Part shown: piece by piece, positions 23,941-35,186 of the stretch | Layout of the letters: each line of letters opens with the position of its first letter | Position numbering within the stretch: the first letter of the stretch is position 1 | NCBI GenBank assembly: GCA_001599915.1 | Contig: BCIG01000001.1 | Location: 930,001 to 994,000 of the forward strand | Origin: Symbiotaphrina buchneri | Lineage: Eukaryota; Ascomycota; Symbiotaphrinales; Symbiotaphrinaceae | Reading direction: 5' to 3' | Length of the DNA stretch: 64,000 nt | Position numbers and translations under genes: made by a program | Notes under the pieces: model-generated | Seen by the model: the letters and a program-made list of their open reading frames with translations, nothing else | What the model was told of the DNA's origin: nothing | Databases searched by the model: none

Positions 23941-24467
23941 TCAATCTCCCTCGTCCGCCTGCACGAAAGGATTGGCGATCTCTTCACTGCCATCAACCGG
24001 AGACACCAGCACTAATAAGGTGCCCCTGGCGATGACGAGGCCAAGGGGCCGTGACGATTCATTCCCTTCATCATCTGCAGTGAGTTAGTACGCTATTCAG
24101 TGGACAGGAAAGTATCGCCATTTTCCAGGAGTGTGAGCCGACCAACCTCGCATAAGCTCCCTCACGTCGTCCAAAACCAGATTCATGAGCTGATCATAGC
24201 CCTTGAGCGTCCCAATGACTGCAGCGCAAATCAGTTTATGACCGGTCGCCCGTTTCTAGTTCAGAGATCCAGCGCACCTTCGCGGCCTCCATTGAATTCA
24301 ACACTGATCTCCTTATCCATGTACTTGGTCAGGTCCAGGATGTTCTCTTTCTTGGGCTTCTCTGCCTGATGCGACCCCGCTGTTGAGCCACCTCTCCCAC
24401 CTCCTCTTCCACCTCGATCACCCCCTCTGCCTCGTCCACCACCACGAAAGTGACCACGCTCAGACAT
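23941..24467 (-). CDS. LSM7: U6 snRNA-associated Sm-like protein LSm7
   Basis: Subunit of the LSm2-8 ring on U6 snRNA and of the LSm1-7 ring in mRNA decapping. Three exons, 24278-24467, 24147-24218 and 23941-24074; 131 aa. The N-terminus is an RG-rich tail (GGGRGRGGDRGGRGGGRGG) followed by the Sm1 motif (ILDLTKYMDKEISVEFNGGREVIGTLKGYD, built across the first junction) and QLMNLVLDDVRELMR, then the Sm2 motif (RPLGLVIARGTLLVLVSPVDG). The two introns are 59 and 72 nt. The family core is about 110 aa; the extra length is the RGG-type tail, which is common in filamentous fungi. Very secure. Confidence 0.95.
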
Positions 24468-25143
24468 GTTCCGTTAACAGGGACTGTCCGAGGAGCGCCG
24501 GATTGCTGGCGAATGAGCGGAATCGCGATGTAGAGGTACAGAGGGATGTTGTTGCAGGTAAGAGTCGCAGGTAAATCACGATTTCCGCGTATGTAAAATA
24601 CGAGGCGACGTCCAGTAAGGTAACGTAAGGTAACGTACTATGGTACTGGGCTGCTTCCGCGGCGCTGGCGAATCAGCGGGGACCCCGGGCAGTTCGGTAT
24701 CGACCCAGCTCCGCCGAGCGCGAGCGGCGGCGGCACTGAGCGGCGCAGGCGCAGCGGGGCTGCCGGTATTCATCATCTATTGCAGCTCTCCAGATTCATA
24801 TTCACCCACGCTGGTGTACATACTTCACCTTGCCCACGTCAATGGGGTGCGAGGAACGCTCCAGTCGTCTCGGACCACTCCTATCCTTCCGTTGTCTTCT
24901 CGCATCCACAAGTCCCTTCCATGTTTCCTTGTGCCTATGATGTTGTATCCTGCAGATCTCCGCCCCGCAGAATCTGCTACTACCTTTGTTCATGTGGTTG
25001 CTTGATATAAGTGTTCCGCACCAATGCCAGCACTGGGTCTCAAAGCTCAGGAACTTCATTCTCTACATACCCGATTCTTCCACATGTGCGGACACAACAT
25101 TACTTCGTTCAGTTGATACCCTCATATCCGGCGGCATCACTTC
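24468..25143. promoter_or_regulatory. Divergent promoter region LSM7 / zinc-cluster gene
   Basis: 676 bp between divergent starts. A doubled short motif AGTAAGGTAACGTAAGGTAACGTA lies at about 24615-24637, followed by a GC-rich block at about 24656-24765 (repeated GCGGCG/GGCGCAGG). No ORF with recognisable content. Confidence 0.45.
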
Positions 25144-26877
25144 ATGATGGAAGCAGCACCACATCCCGCCACCATGAGTCCGCCTTCCCATCATCCGACG
25201 GCGCCCAAGAGGAAACGTAGTATCTCAGATGATGGTAGCTCCTCAACGCAGCACGTCCACATGAAGCATCCGAAAACGCCCCAGAACCACCTCCAGATCA
25301 ATTACCTCATCCGTCAGAATAGCGAAGACATTCCTCTCATTACTGCCGAGGACAGCCTGCCCACCATAATCTCTCTCATCAATCAATACGACGACGTTTT
25401 GGGGCGCCATGAAAGCATAGCCGGAAACATGGGAGCTCGCCCGCTTGGCCCGATTCTTGTGAAACGGTTTGAACGGTTATTCGATGGTCCACCGCGTATA
25501 TTGAAGACTCATGGCAAGGACGGCGCATCAGTGACGTGGCTGGATGTCATAGACTTTGCTCGAAACAAACCGGAGCAATTCAATTTGGATCAGACCCATG
25601 ATGGAGTGAGAGTCTGTCAGTTCTGGACGAAACAAAGCCGGGTTGAGATCTCGGAAGAAGATTATCTGCTCATCGCTGCCGGGATCCCACAGAAGTTGAT
25701 CCCACCACAGCCTATTGAGGAGGATGAGCAAAAGGAATTAGGGGCTTTGGAAATACTGGAGAAGAATATCTATCAGGTCATACAGTTGGCTGATCATGGT
25801 ATGCTATGCTTCTATGTTGCTCTTATGACAGACCATCGCTAACGTGCCCCTTAAAGTGTCCACAAGGGCCCGCCAGCTCAATCATCGCTTGCGAAACAGG
25901 AAAACTGCGATAAATAGTCGAAGAGCTATCCAAAGCGCTGCAGATGACGCCTCTAAAACATCAGCTACAAAGGATGATTCCCCGTACTCCCCAGCAACAG
26001 TAAATGGGTCGGCTCAAGGGTCCAGCTTCGTCGCCGTCAATAGCCTACCCCGAGAGACTCGAGATGAGTCCATCCAAAGCCGGGGCTCCCATAGGCAGTC
26101 GACGGGGAGCAAGGCGAACGGCTATCTAAGTTGGCTGCTGCTGAAGCAGTCCGCGAAGAGCTCCTGACTCTCTTCAAAACTACTAGCCAACTACGTCATG
26201 AGTCCTTAGACAAGGAAGGCCGATCGTCTTTTCCCTCCGCGAACCATGCAGTCTCTGCTAGGAATAAGTCCAAACATCGCTCATCAACACCAGCAGGCTT
26301 GGGTTCTGGCGCTCATATTGATGTATTGCTTGGAAGAGGGAATGGTCCCGCCGCTGTAACCCCTACTCCGCCTTCTCACCCGGCAAAAGGGAAGCATTCT
26401 CCCGCTCCAGAGAAAGAGGACGCTGGGCCTTTCAAAGCCGAGATTCTTGCGAGGTTGGAGATGCTCAACAAAGGAGACCGAATCGTACCACCTTGTGATA
26501 GATGTAGGCGTCTACAGATGGATTGCCAGAAAAACCTTACAGCTTGTGTCAAGTGCACCGCTAAACATGCGAAATGCTCTTGGAGGCAGGTCAAAGAGGA
26601 AGAACTGAGGGCGAGTGATGCTATCATGGACCAGCAGGAACGACAGAATGGTCCCGGGCCTGAAGAACCTCAACAGGAGTTGGCGGATGATGCTGATATG
26701 GAAGAAACCCCACGCAACGACATGCCGGAATCTGATACTCGAGATACTCATGAGCCAGAGAATCAACCAGGATTGGAAAGGGGAATGCAAAATCCTGCGG
26801 TAGAACAGCGGGAAGATCCACTCGCCAACATCCCTATCTATCGTCAACCGGGAGCGGAGATGGCAAGTGGCGCATGA
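25144..26877 (+). CDS. Protein with a C-terminal Zn2Cys6-like cysteine cluster; putative regulator
   Basis: Three exons: 25144-25798, 25857-25999, 26095-26877; 526 aa. The second intron was placed from GTAAATG to CCCATAG because the downstream frame has a stop just before the acceptor and only this pair keeps the frame. The N-terminal third looks folded (HLQINYLIRQNSEDIPLI, SLPTIISLINQYDDVLGRHES, VTWLDVIDFARNKPEQFN) and I do not recognise it. The middle is basic and Ser-rich. Near residues 384-415 is PCDRCRRLQMDCQKN...CVKCTAKHAKCSW: spacing C-X2-C-X6-C-X6-C-X2-C-X6-C, close to fungal binuclear zinc clusters. The tail is acidic. Zn2Cys6 fingers normally sit near the N-terminus, so the C-terminal place is unusual. 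Nuclear role inferred; target unknown. Confidence 0.75.
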
Positions 26878-27398
26878 CCTTCGACAGTTGTTGCAGGTAT
26901 CTTCCTCATAATATCATATTGGTGTCTACTGCATTGCTTCCGGTGTATCGAATGGTTATCTGCAGGGACAGGAGCAAAGGAATATCGGGAAATGGGAATA
27001 CCCGGCGCATACATTTGTTTGTATCAACGAGCCTTGTGATAAGGATCTGTCTCTGCATCAGAAGCTGCATCAGATAGTAAAATGCAATTATTTCAAAAGT
27101 AAAGGCCATTCTGCATTCAGTCTGTCTGCGTCCAGAGAGGTGACGTGCCAGTATCTCAGGGGGGAGGTCAGCGAGCGCTCTGTACCTCATGTAGATCTTA
27201 GGGCGGGGCTTGGCGCTCGGCGGTTGATGATGAAAGCAAAGCAGCACATGCGACCTGACCGTCTGGAATCATCCCAGCTGCCATCAACCGCCTTCCTTCC
27301 CTTCCCTCGTCGCTCCTTCTCCCCTCTTTGTCTACTTTTCCCCTTACTCTATCTCCATCAGTTGCGGCCACTGTTTCCGTTCCGTCCTTGCCGGCACA
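26878..27398. promoter_or_regulatory. Intergenic region and ATG27 promoter with pyrimidine-rich tract
   Basis: 521 bp without a gene. A C/T-rich tract at about 27290-27365 precedes the ATG27 start codon by some 35 nt, as often seen at fungal core promoters and transcription starts. Confidence 0.5.
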
Positions 27399-28641
27399 AT
27401 GCGGGCCTTCTCCTCGGCCAGCAACCTCCACCTCCTATTTTCCATCCTCTCGCTGCCGTCGGCCATACTAGCATCAGGCACATATGACTGCAATCACATC
27501 CGGGTCGACGGGCAATCGTTCGACTTGAGCTCCCTACGTGGTCCGCGGTCGGTTGTCTGGTCCCAGTCGCAGCCTCCGCGGGTCATCAACACCACATTTA
27601 CCCTGGACATCTGCAAGCCGCTGAAGCGGACCAAAGGTGTAGCTAAAGGCGACGAGTGCAGATCAGGAACAAGAGGTATGTCAGGTCGTGTGAAGCCGTG
27701 CTGTCATTTTGCGTGCTGCAATCGGAGCTCCCACCTCCCGTGGCCGCTTCATCGCTGACCTTGCTGCTCTCGCCCAGTCTGCGGCATCCGGCACACGTAC
27801 AACGCCGACGAAGACACCGATGTCATCACCGACGTCATTCACATTGCGGGTGACTATATCCAATATTCCGGCCGGAGTCTGGACGCCGAGTGGACCCGGC
27901 TAAGATCCTCGGCCTCCAACTCGGACTCGGAAAAGGAAGGCCTGCGCGGGGAGTTACACGGCGGGGTCTATCCGTTCGGAGGACCGGCCAAGGACCAGCG
28001 CAAGCAGAAGGCCGTGATAGAGTTCCTGTGCGACCGGGACCGGACCGGGCTTGAGGGACTGGGCGATGCGGCGGCCCCTGATGGAGATGACGGTGAAGAT
28101 GAGGATGAGGACGAGGTCGACCGGAGGAGAAGCGTCATGCTCCTAGCGGATGATGGAGAGACGGTAGATGACGGAAAGAGTCTGAAGTTTGTCCGGTACG
28201 GTCCCGCGAGCGACCACAGTACGGAGGATGTGCTGCGGCTGGAGTGGAGGACCAAGTATGCTTGCGAGGGCCAGAAGGAAAAGGACGACTCGGAGAAGGG
28301 CAACCACTGGGGCTTCTTCACCTGGTTCCTCATCATGTCAGTACTTGCTCTGGCGAAGTGCATGGTCCCTTGCTGACTCGTTCATCGTACAGCTTCTTCA
28401 TGGGTACTGCGACCTACCTGATCTTCGGCTCCTGGCTCAACTACAACCGCTACGGCGCCAGAGGGTGAGCCTCTATATCTGAATTCTCCGTAGTGGCTTG
28501 CTCACACATTTTTACAGATGGGATCTTCTTCCTCATGGTGACACAATCCGGGACCTTCCTTACCTTCTGAGGGACTGGTCCCGAAACGTTTTCAGCACAC
28601 TTCAAGGTCATGGTTCGCGGGGAGGTTACAGCGCGGTTTGA
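27399..28641 (+). CDS. ATG27: Atg27, type I membrane protein of Atg9 vesicle traffic
   Basis: Acts with Atg9 in autophagy and cycles between Golgi, endosomes and vacuole. Four exons: 27399-27675, 27778-28336, 28393-28464, 28518-28641; 343 aa. A signal peptide covers about residues 1-26 (LHLLFSILSLPSAILASG). The lumenal part is a mannose-6-phosphate-receptor-like fold with paired cysteines (YDCNHIRVDGQSFDL, LDICKPL, EFLCDRDRTGL, TKYACEGQ). It holds an acidic insert GDDGEDEDEDEVDRRR. One transmembrane span follows (FFTWFLIIFFMGTATYLIFGSWL), split by an intron. The last residues are YSAV, the tyrosine sorting signal known at the end of yeast Atg27, which supports the fourth exon and the stop chosen. 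Confidence 0.93.
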
Positions 28642-28868
28642 TTTTCGTTTCTACTTGGGACTGTGCACGAGAGCGGCGAGAAGAGAAATTCGATTCTGTT
28701 TTTGCATATCGAAACGCACATTGGCCATCGTAGCTCCGTATGTCTTGTTCGAAAGCGCAGGCAGGATGTTAATAGCTAAGCAAATATTCGGAACCTGTTT
28801 CCATGCATTTCCCATGCCCCCTTTTCCCTATGCAATTCCCACCCGAGTTTGTAATGCAATGGGCAAGC

Positions 28869-30666
28869 TCAGACCTTAAGTGCAAACTGCTTCAGGTACT
28901 CGTAATCCTTGACGTTGGCATCAACGGTTTGGCGGATGACCCTGGCTCCCTCCTCACCATACTTTTGCCTCCATTCGTCCTCCTCTTCTTCATGGCTCCT
29001 GGCCTTCTGTTTCTTGAGAGAGTCAGCCCTCTGTCCAAGCAGAAAATATGCTACGATCACATTCATCCCGGGTTGCCACTCAAGGAAATACTACTTCGAA
29101 GGGGCACCCAGGGGTACTTACGTGAAGTCTAGGCTTCAGCGACTTGCTGCCAATGGCGTCCTCGTGGAAGCCTTTCCACTTTTCGAAAGCCGCCTTGGCG
29201 TGTTCGTCATCCTCCTCCGATTCCCAGCTGAGCATTTCCTCCTTGTAGTCGATGCCAACACTCTTGCAAAACGCTTCGATGATACCCGATGGGTTGTCGA
29301 GGAGATCATCGGCATCGATGACACAGATATCAACTTTGCCGGGCTGACCGGGATTTGACTCATCTCTCTTGAATCCACCGTGCGTCTCACCGGCCACGTT
29401 AGGCCCGATCTCGCCAATTTCGCGCAGATAGTCGAACACACGGCGCAGCTCGTCATAGCCAGCCTCGGAGGGCATGAAGTTGTAGAAGCCGGTAATCTTG
29501 TCCAAGGGAGGGATGGTGCACCGATAGTAGCTAGGGATACTGCGGCTCGGGTGCCGGATCAGGAATGCAAAGTGGAACTGGCTGAGCATTGACTCGGGGA
29601 CGACGGTCGGATTCCCAGGTTCGACGACGGTGGGGTATGGGTAAGGAGGACTGCTAACTGGCATGGCATCCTCACGAATAGCAGTGCTGGTTTCGATATG
29701 CTCGCCGTTGGTGCCATGAACACCATTGACACCATCGGTGGTTTCGGCAGTCCCCACCCCACGTTTTTTGGGTAGAAGCGAGGGAGCAATGCTCGCAGGT
29801 TTTGCATCCGGCGGGACCCAGTATTGCGCCATATCTTTGATAAGAAGGCGTTTTCCCTGACTTAGGGTAAGTATTTCGACCAACAGTATGTCCGTACTCG
29901 CAGCATTGTAAGGGCAATGAGGAGCAAAGACACGCAAAGTTTACCAAAGAAATGTCTCGAACAAAAGAGAGGGCAGGGATGCCTCCAATGAGTGTAGTCA
30001 AGAAGGCAGATTTAGGGCCGAAGTCGCGATTTGGCGGGAATCGATCTGTAGTGGGTACCGACGGTTGATGAGTTGGCTGATCAAGGAGGTCATATGGGAT
30101 GGTGTATGCAAGCAGCAATAAACTCAGAAAAGTATTTTGGGAGGCAACAGCAATGTATTGGCGCTAGATCAACAGTTCTATAAAAGGATAAACAGTAACA
30201 TTGACGATGAAAACATGTGGTATCATTGAGGCAAAGGAAGGGTATCGCAGAACGTGGACGCAGTAAAGAAGAGGCAAAGGGAAAGGAATCCTGGGAGGGA
30301 ATGTCAAACCTCGGCATTTTCCTTGTTGATCCCGTCAAAGATGGTTTTGTAGGTGGAGTCACTGAAGCCACTGTCGAGTCTTGCCTGCTCGTCCTTCTCA
30401 TATCTTTCGCTGAGTCGCTCAGGGCCAAAGTAGTATGCATCACTGCGGTGTTGTGAGCGAAGTTGTTCCTCGGCAGAAAGACCAGGATCGGCACTCACCC
30501 AAAAGGTTCGTGTACGCAAGACAGAATATCTCGGCGGGTCATGAAGACCTGTTCGAAATACAGAGTCAGCAGGCAGCGGATTCTAGAAGGAAGCCCGGCT
30601 AACCCTCTCAAATGCTGTAGAGCATGCCCTTGGATGGGTTGCGACGAAGATGGGTTTAGTCGACAT
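28869..30666 (-). CDS. Sulfotransferase-like P-loop protein
   Basis: Five exons: 30604-30666, 30499-30548, 30310-30442, 29122-29856, 28869-29030; 380 aa. Starts MSTKPIFVATHPRACSTAFER, where the stretch after the first strand resembles the PAPS-binding loop of sulfotransferases, and continues VFMTRRDILSCVHEPFG, DAYYFGPERLSERYE, GKRLLIKDMAQYWVPPD, FHFAFLIRHPSRSIPSYYR (the second PAPS-contact segment) and DADDLLDNPSGIIEAFCKSVGI. It ends with a helix-rich tail (EEEEDEWRQKYGEEGARVIRQ). Substrate unknown; members of this fungal group are often labelled only as sulfotransferase family or P-loop proteins. The third intron is 453 nt, far longer than others here and possibly hiding another exon or an alternative start. 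Frame arithmetic supports all five exons. Confidence 0.8.
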
Positions 30667-31609
30667 GTCGAATACACTGCCAAGCTGGGCAATTCCAGCA
30701 AGCTATCTCTCAAGCCTTGCTAAGACTAAACCTTGCAATTAGTGCAACGATCGAATTCGGACTCAAATAGGGCTGTATTCCAAGCGGCGAATTTGAGTCA
30801 CGATGGTCGTGATTGAGTGGAAGATTGGTGGTCCAAAGGGTCTTTGAGGGGTGTCCGGAGAATGGAGATGGTGGATAATGGATCTACGAGGTTAAAGAGG
30901 GGCAGAGAAACGTGTACGGCAATGTCAAATACTATGTCGTCAGCATCGGGGCAAGAGCCTTCTTTCGTCCTCTCGGCAAGCAAAGGTACCGTAGAAGAAG
31001 AGGGTCGTTCGCCGGCGCCTAAGCTTAACACGAACTGGCCGCTCCACCCGCGGGGAGCCTAGTCCTGACGGCTCTGGAGGGCAAGTGGCTCACCACTCAG
31101 CTTCCGTGCCCTGGCCGGCGTGTCCAGGACAAAAAGATCTGACAGGACTGGCCAGTGGTAGAGTTTTGCGGGACCCCGGCTGTGGCACGCTTGGTACCTT
31201 GTACTCTTCGATCACCTCCACCTTCCTTCACAACAGGCGCTGATAGTGAAGACCAGATGAGGAAGATGGGCTCAGTATTGTACTGCGTGTGCATGGGGAA
31301 GCCGTATTTTGAATGGCTCGCAAAGGTAGAGGATGCGAAAAAGGATACTCGACATATTATCGCAAAGCTCTGCATGGTATATGGACATAATGACAGGAAA
31401 ATCAAAACATCCGGGATGATGTTGACCGAAACCTCTGGCCGCGCGGTTTAGGTTACATTACAGGACTAGGAAGGTGCGATGGAGACACAAACATCATAAG
31501 GGAAAGTCCTACGCAGATGCTTAGCAGCAACTTCTTCTCGACTACTATCTACAACCCGGAAATATCCTTCTCTGAAGCTTCAAGCAAGTCGAAGCGCCAA
31601 TGAAAGAAA
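30667..31609. other. Intergenic region between sulfotransferase-like gene and U2 snRNA
   Basis: 943 bp. Contains the promoter side of the sulfotransferase-like gene. A 98-codon plus-strand frame (31155-31451) is open but has no recognisable protein pattern and is not called. Confidence 0.4.
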
Positions 31610-31799
31610 TAGTTCGCGTCTGTCGGGGGTAGTGTAAGCCCGACGACACTGTGGATTTCCTCATAGGACGAGCCCAGAGGAGGAAATCCGGGGTGCAAAA
31701 ATAGATTTAATCACGATTGAGGAATGTCTTCCTCTTTCAGAGATTAAACTGAAAAGAACAGATACTACACTTGATCTAAGCCAAAAGGCAAAGAGAGCT
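31610..31799 (-). ncRNA. U2: U2 spliceosomal snRNA
   Basis: RNA of the U2 snRNP that pairs with the intron branch site. Read on the minus strand it starts AGCTCTCTTTGCCTTTTGGC, continues TTAGATCAAGTGTAGTATCTG (U6-pairing region, then the GUAGUA that pairs with the branch site) and TTCTTTTCAGTTTAATCTCTG. Stem IIb GAGGAA-GACA-TTCCTC is perfect; the Sm site ATTTTTG follows; stem III is a 10-bp GGATTTCCTC...GAGGAAATCC; the terminal stem is GTCGGG...CCCCGAC. Ends are approximate (5' end near 31799; 3' end near 31610-31622). A TATA box lies about 50 nt upstream. All parts expected of a functional fungal U2 are present. Confidence 0.95.
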
Positions 31800-31845
31800 A
31801 AAGAGAAAAGAAAAAGAAAAATCAGAAGGTGCGAGGGGGGACCCT

Positions 31846-31854
31846 CTTTATATA
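31846..31854 (-). promoter_or_regulatory. TATA box of the U2 snRNA gene
   Basis: TATATAAAG on the minus strand, 47-55 nt upstream of the inferred U2 5' end, in a GC-rich surround and followed by a T/C-rich run (TTTTTCTTTTTCTTTTCTC) up to the start. Position and sequence fit a pol II snRNA promoter. Confidence 0.75.
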
Positions 31855-33048
31855 GGCGGGAGCGACGCCGGGTAAGTTGGTGGGAAACCGTCAGAATTTT
31901 CAAAATGTGTGCGCAGAATTTTCTTTGCCAATCACAGACGAGCACACCAAAACACCTTCTCCACCAGTCACAGTGGAGCCTGCAAGTGACAGCCAACCAG
32001 CAGTTTCCCTTATGTACACACAGACTCCACCAGACTTCAAGATCGCCATGAATCATTTCGAGATGTCCTCAAGTACGGAATTTTCTCGGTCAAAAGATGA
32101 GGATTGCATGTGGGCCAGATATCTCTACGCCTGTAGTTTGTACTTTTCCGGCCTTTTGCCCCTGATCTCCCAACACCAGGCGAGCCGGACTACGGAGTAC
32201 GTACGCTTTAACAATCGCAATCGCTCTGGACAGAGGCGTTCGTAAGAGCCAATATAATCTGGTCACTTCATCTACCATACCACTTATGTGAATGATAAGA
32301 GCAACTCAATTGACTGAGGCTTGATTATCCTTGGCCGGATGCGCCAAGTGATAAGAAACAGAGTTACAATCCGTCCCTGGTAGACACCCAGCTGCAGAGA
32401 ATCCGGCGTCGCCGGTCTGATAATAATCCCAAGTGCCGTCGCTGAAGATCTCGAGGGCATTCCTCCTGTAGATCTTTAAGCGGTCACCACGAGGTCTGGA
32501 CCTGGAGATGGATATGATCTGCCGTAGGGCTATCTTGATTGAGGCTCATGGGACAATTAGATGGTAGTCTGGTCTTCTCGAGCTTCTGTTTATGCACGAA
32601 GCTTCTACGTCAGGGCATTAGGTACATTCATACCCGAAAGTTAGGACGACAAGGTTTATTGGTGATAGACCTGGCACTATATTGCCACAGAGAGTCTGCT
32701 ATTATTGCTGCCAGTACTTCTGCACTTGCTATTCGTCAAGCTGTCCCGCATTTGGAAAAACAATGCGGCGCCCTTATCGATGACCATAAACCATCTCCAA
32801 ACATCATGCCCTGCCAAGTCGCAATTTGTGCGCCAGCAACCTCTTGCATATGGACAAGCTTGCGTATGTTCAATGATAAGCTCAGGGATGTGAAAGCTCG
32901 GCGGCAATGGACCGGGACGGTGGCCCTTGGCTCCTGGGGCCTATCCGGTCATCGGGCATTGGTTGCATAAATCGGCGGCCTCCTGCTCCTTTTCCATTGT
33001 AAGAGATAGAGCACACATACTAACTGGCATTGTCGAAAAACTACCGCC
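31855..33048. other. Intergenic region, ammonium transporter promoter
   Basis: About 1.2 kb with no supported gene. Several small plus-strand frames (such as 32539-32970) lack any recognisable pattern. It contains a group of GATA sites described separately. Confidence 0.5.
32294..33011. promoter_or_regulatory. Cluster of GATA sites upstream of the ammonium transporter
   Basis: GATAAG at 32294-32299, 32350-32355 and 32875-32880, its reverse TTATC at 32325-32329, and GATA cores at about 32419, 32664 and 33006. AreA/NIT2-type GATA factors are known to switch on fungal ammonium transporter genes when nitrogen is poor, and such sites act in groups. Binding is inferred. Confidence 0.5.
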
Positions 33049-35186
33049 ATGAGTGACTATCCAGTTGTAAGTACTTGTTACGGGATCCTAAGCTCAACTA
33101 CAGTTCTAAATTGTTCATAGCCCGAGTACAATTCGTCGGCGCCCAATGGAGGTAATCCGGAGGTCGTTGACGTGAACGCCCAGTACACGGGGTATGAGTA
33201 TCATTATACCTACCTGGTAAGCCATCCTTCTCACAATTTTTTCTCCTGATGTTATATTCGCCGTATTTTCTGCCGGTCCTTGTGGTTTTTGTGTGGGAGA
33301 AGTGGGAGAACCAAGCTCCGTATTCTTAATGGTGTACTCCCCAAAGCACCTTTTCCAATTTCCTTGCGCCACTTCAACTATAGAATATTCTCCCCTTTAT
33401 TTGACAACAGACTCATTGAAAATAGTTGTTCTGTGGAGCAATCGTGTGGCTCATCATCCCAGGTAAGAGTGTGGTCAACGACCAGAATCTGCCGCTTTTA
33501 GATCGCGGGTATATTGACTTGGTGTTTCACAGGAATCGGATTGCTATATGGCGGGCTATCTCGAAGAAAGTCATCTCTGGCGATGCTCTTCCAGTCACTC
33601 CTAGGTACGTAGATTCTGCCCCCTTATTTTCGTGAAGATCGCACCTAACACTGCCCATCATAGTGGCAGCAACCATCACGTTTCAATGGATGTGAGTACA
33701 TGCTGCCGTATTCATGCCGTCACGCTTGATCTAGTACGTTTACTTGGGGACATTCTAACGCTTCTGAAGGTTCTGGGGCTTTTCGTTGGCGTATTCCAGA
33801 TCAGCTGGCCCCTTCATTGGAGATCTGACGAACTTCGGGATGATGAACGTAATGGCAGCGCCCTCCGTCGGCTCACCATATATTCCGGACATCGTCTTCT
33901 GTCTTTATCAGCTTCTTTTCTGCGCCTGCACTGTACAGATCGTGGTCGGGGGCTCATTTGAGCGCGGCCGCATCATACCGTCCCTCGTCTTTGGATTCTG
34001 CTGGGCTACCGTAGTGTATTGCCCTATAGCTTGCTGGACTTGGAATCCATCTGGTTGGCTTTACAACCTCCCGTCACTGGTAACTCTTCCCCTACCCGTA
34101 AGTTGGGTGTGGACATGTTCTGATCGCTTCTAGGATTTTGCCGGAGGAGGCCCTGTACACATCAGTTCTGGCTGGAGCGCCCTCGCGTATGCTTTCGTGT
34201 TGGGTAAAAGAAAGCACAGAGGGGAGAAGCACCATCAGAAACCGCACAATGTGTCTCTCATCTTTCTGGGCACCGTGTTGATCTGGTTTGGATGGTAGGT
34301 TCAGCATCAATTGCTGATATAGTGGTCCATATTGATGGTCTTCTAGGTTTGGCTTCAACGGTGGTTCTGCATTGAATGCTAGCGTTAGAGCCATGCTGGC
34401 CGCATTCAATACCGCACGTTCCCTGCGAATGACCTATATCCAGCAAAATCTTGGCTAACTAGTCGAAGAACACAGCTGCATCGACCGGCGTGATAGGCTA
34501 CGTCGCAGTCCAGTATATCAGGAACAAACGGAAGTTTAGCGTCGTGGGCGCCTGCGAAGGTGCTATCGCAGGTCTGGTGGGCATTACCCCTGGTAAGCTG
34601 ACCCGAAAATCCGGTTGCAGCTTGCCTTCCGACATTAACTCTCGTTAGCTGCCGGCTACGTATCTGTATGGTGCGCAGCGCTGATCGGTTTCCTCACGGC
34701 CATCGTCTGTGCCTTGATGCAGGACGTGAATGATTGGATCGGCATCGATGAGGGCCTCTACGTATTCAAGCTGCACGGCATCGGCGGCATGGTCGGCTCC
34801 TTCCTGACAGGCATCTTCGCCTCGGCCTCGGTCAGCTCCCTCGACGGGGCCACGCTGGCCCCTGGCGGCATCGACGGCAACGGCATCCAAGTAGGCAAGC
34901 AGTTCGCCGAGATCACCGCCATCTCGGCGTACTCGTTCGTCGTCTCCTGCATCCTGCTCTACATCCTCAAGTTCATCCCCGGCATGCACCTGCGCGTCAC
35001 CGAGGAGGCTGAGTCATGGGCCTGGATATCGACCAGTTCTTCGATGAACAGATCGGCGATTGGACCTTCTTCGAGGAGGTCATGAACCCGGCTGGACATC
35101 ATTCGCACCAGGCCATCCAGGGCACCAAGACCACTTCTCCTGAAGATTCCGCTCCCGTCACCCCTCCAGGCGAGAAGACGGCATGA
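33049..35186 (+). CDS. Ammonium transporter (AMT/MEP family) with frameshifted C-terminal tail
   Basis: Plasma-membrane ammonium permease with 11 expected transmembrane helices. Ten exons: 33049-33066, 33121-33216, 33426-33462, 33533-33604, 33664-33691, 33770-34079, 34134-34294, 34347-34417, 34476-34592 and from 34649. Family blocks: IPGIGLLYGGLSRRKSSLA, FWGFSLAYSRSAGPFIGD, DFAGGGPVHISSGWSALAYA, GACEGAIAGLVGITPAAGY and FKLHGIGGMVGSFLTGIFA with the pore histidines. After LRVTEEAE the frame is lost: the expected tail (MGLDIDQFFDEQIGDW to PGEKTA, stop at 35186) lies one base out of phase, and the unshifted frame ends at 35085 (448 aa). One base seems missing near 35011-35018, or it is a sequence error. 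The donor of the eighth intron is weak. The tail regulates fungal and plant AMTs, so the change could matter. Confidence 0.9.

Noticed and set aside
31155-31451. 98-codon plus-strand frame near the U2 gene
   Set aside because: No recognisable domain, no exon partner and unremarkable composition; likely chance.
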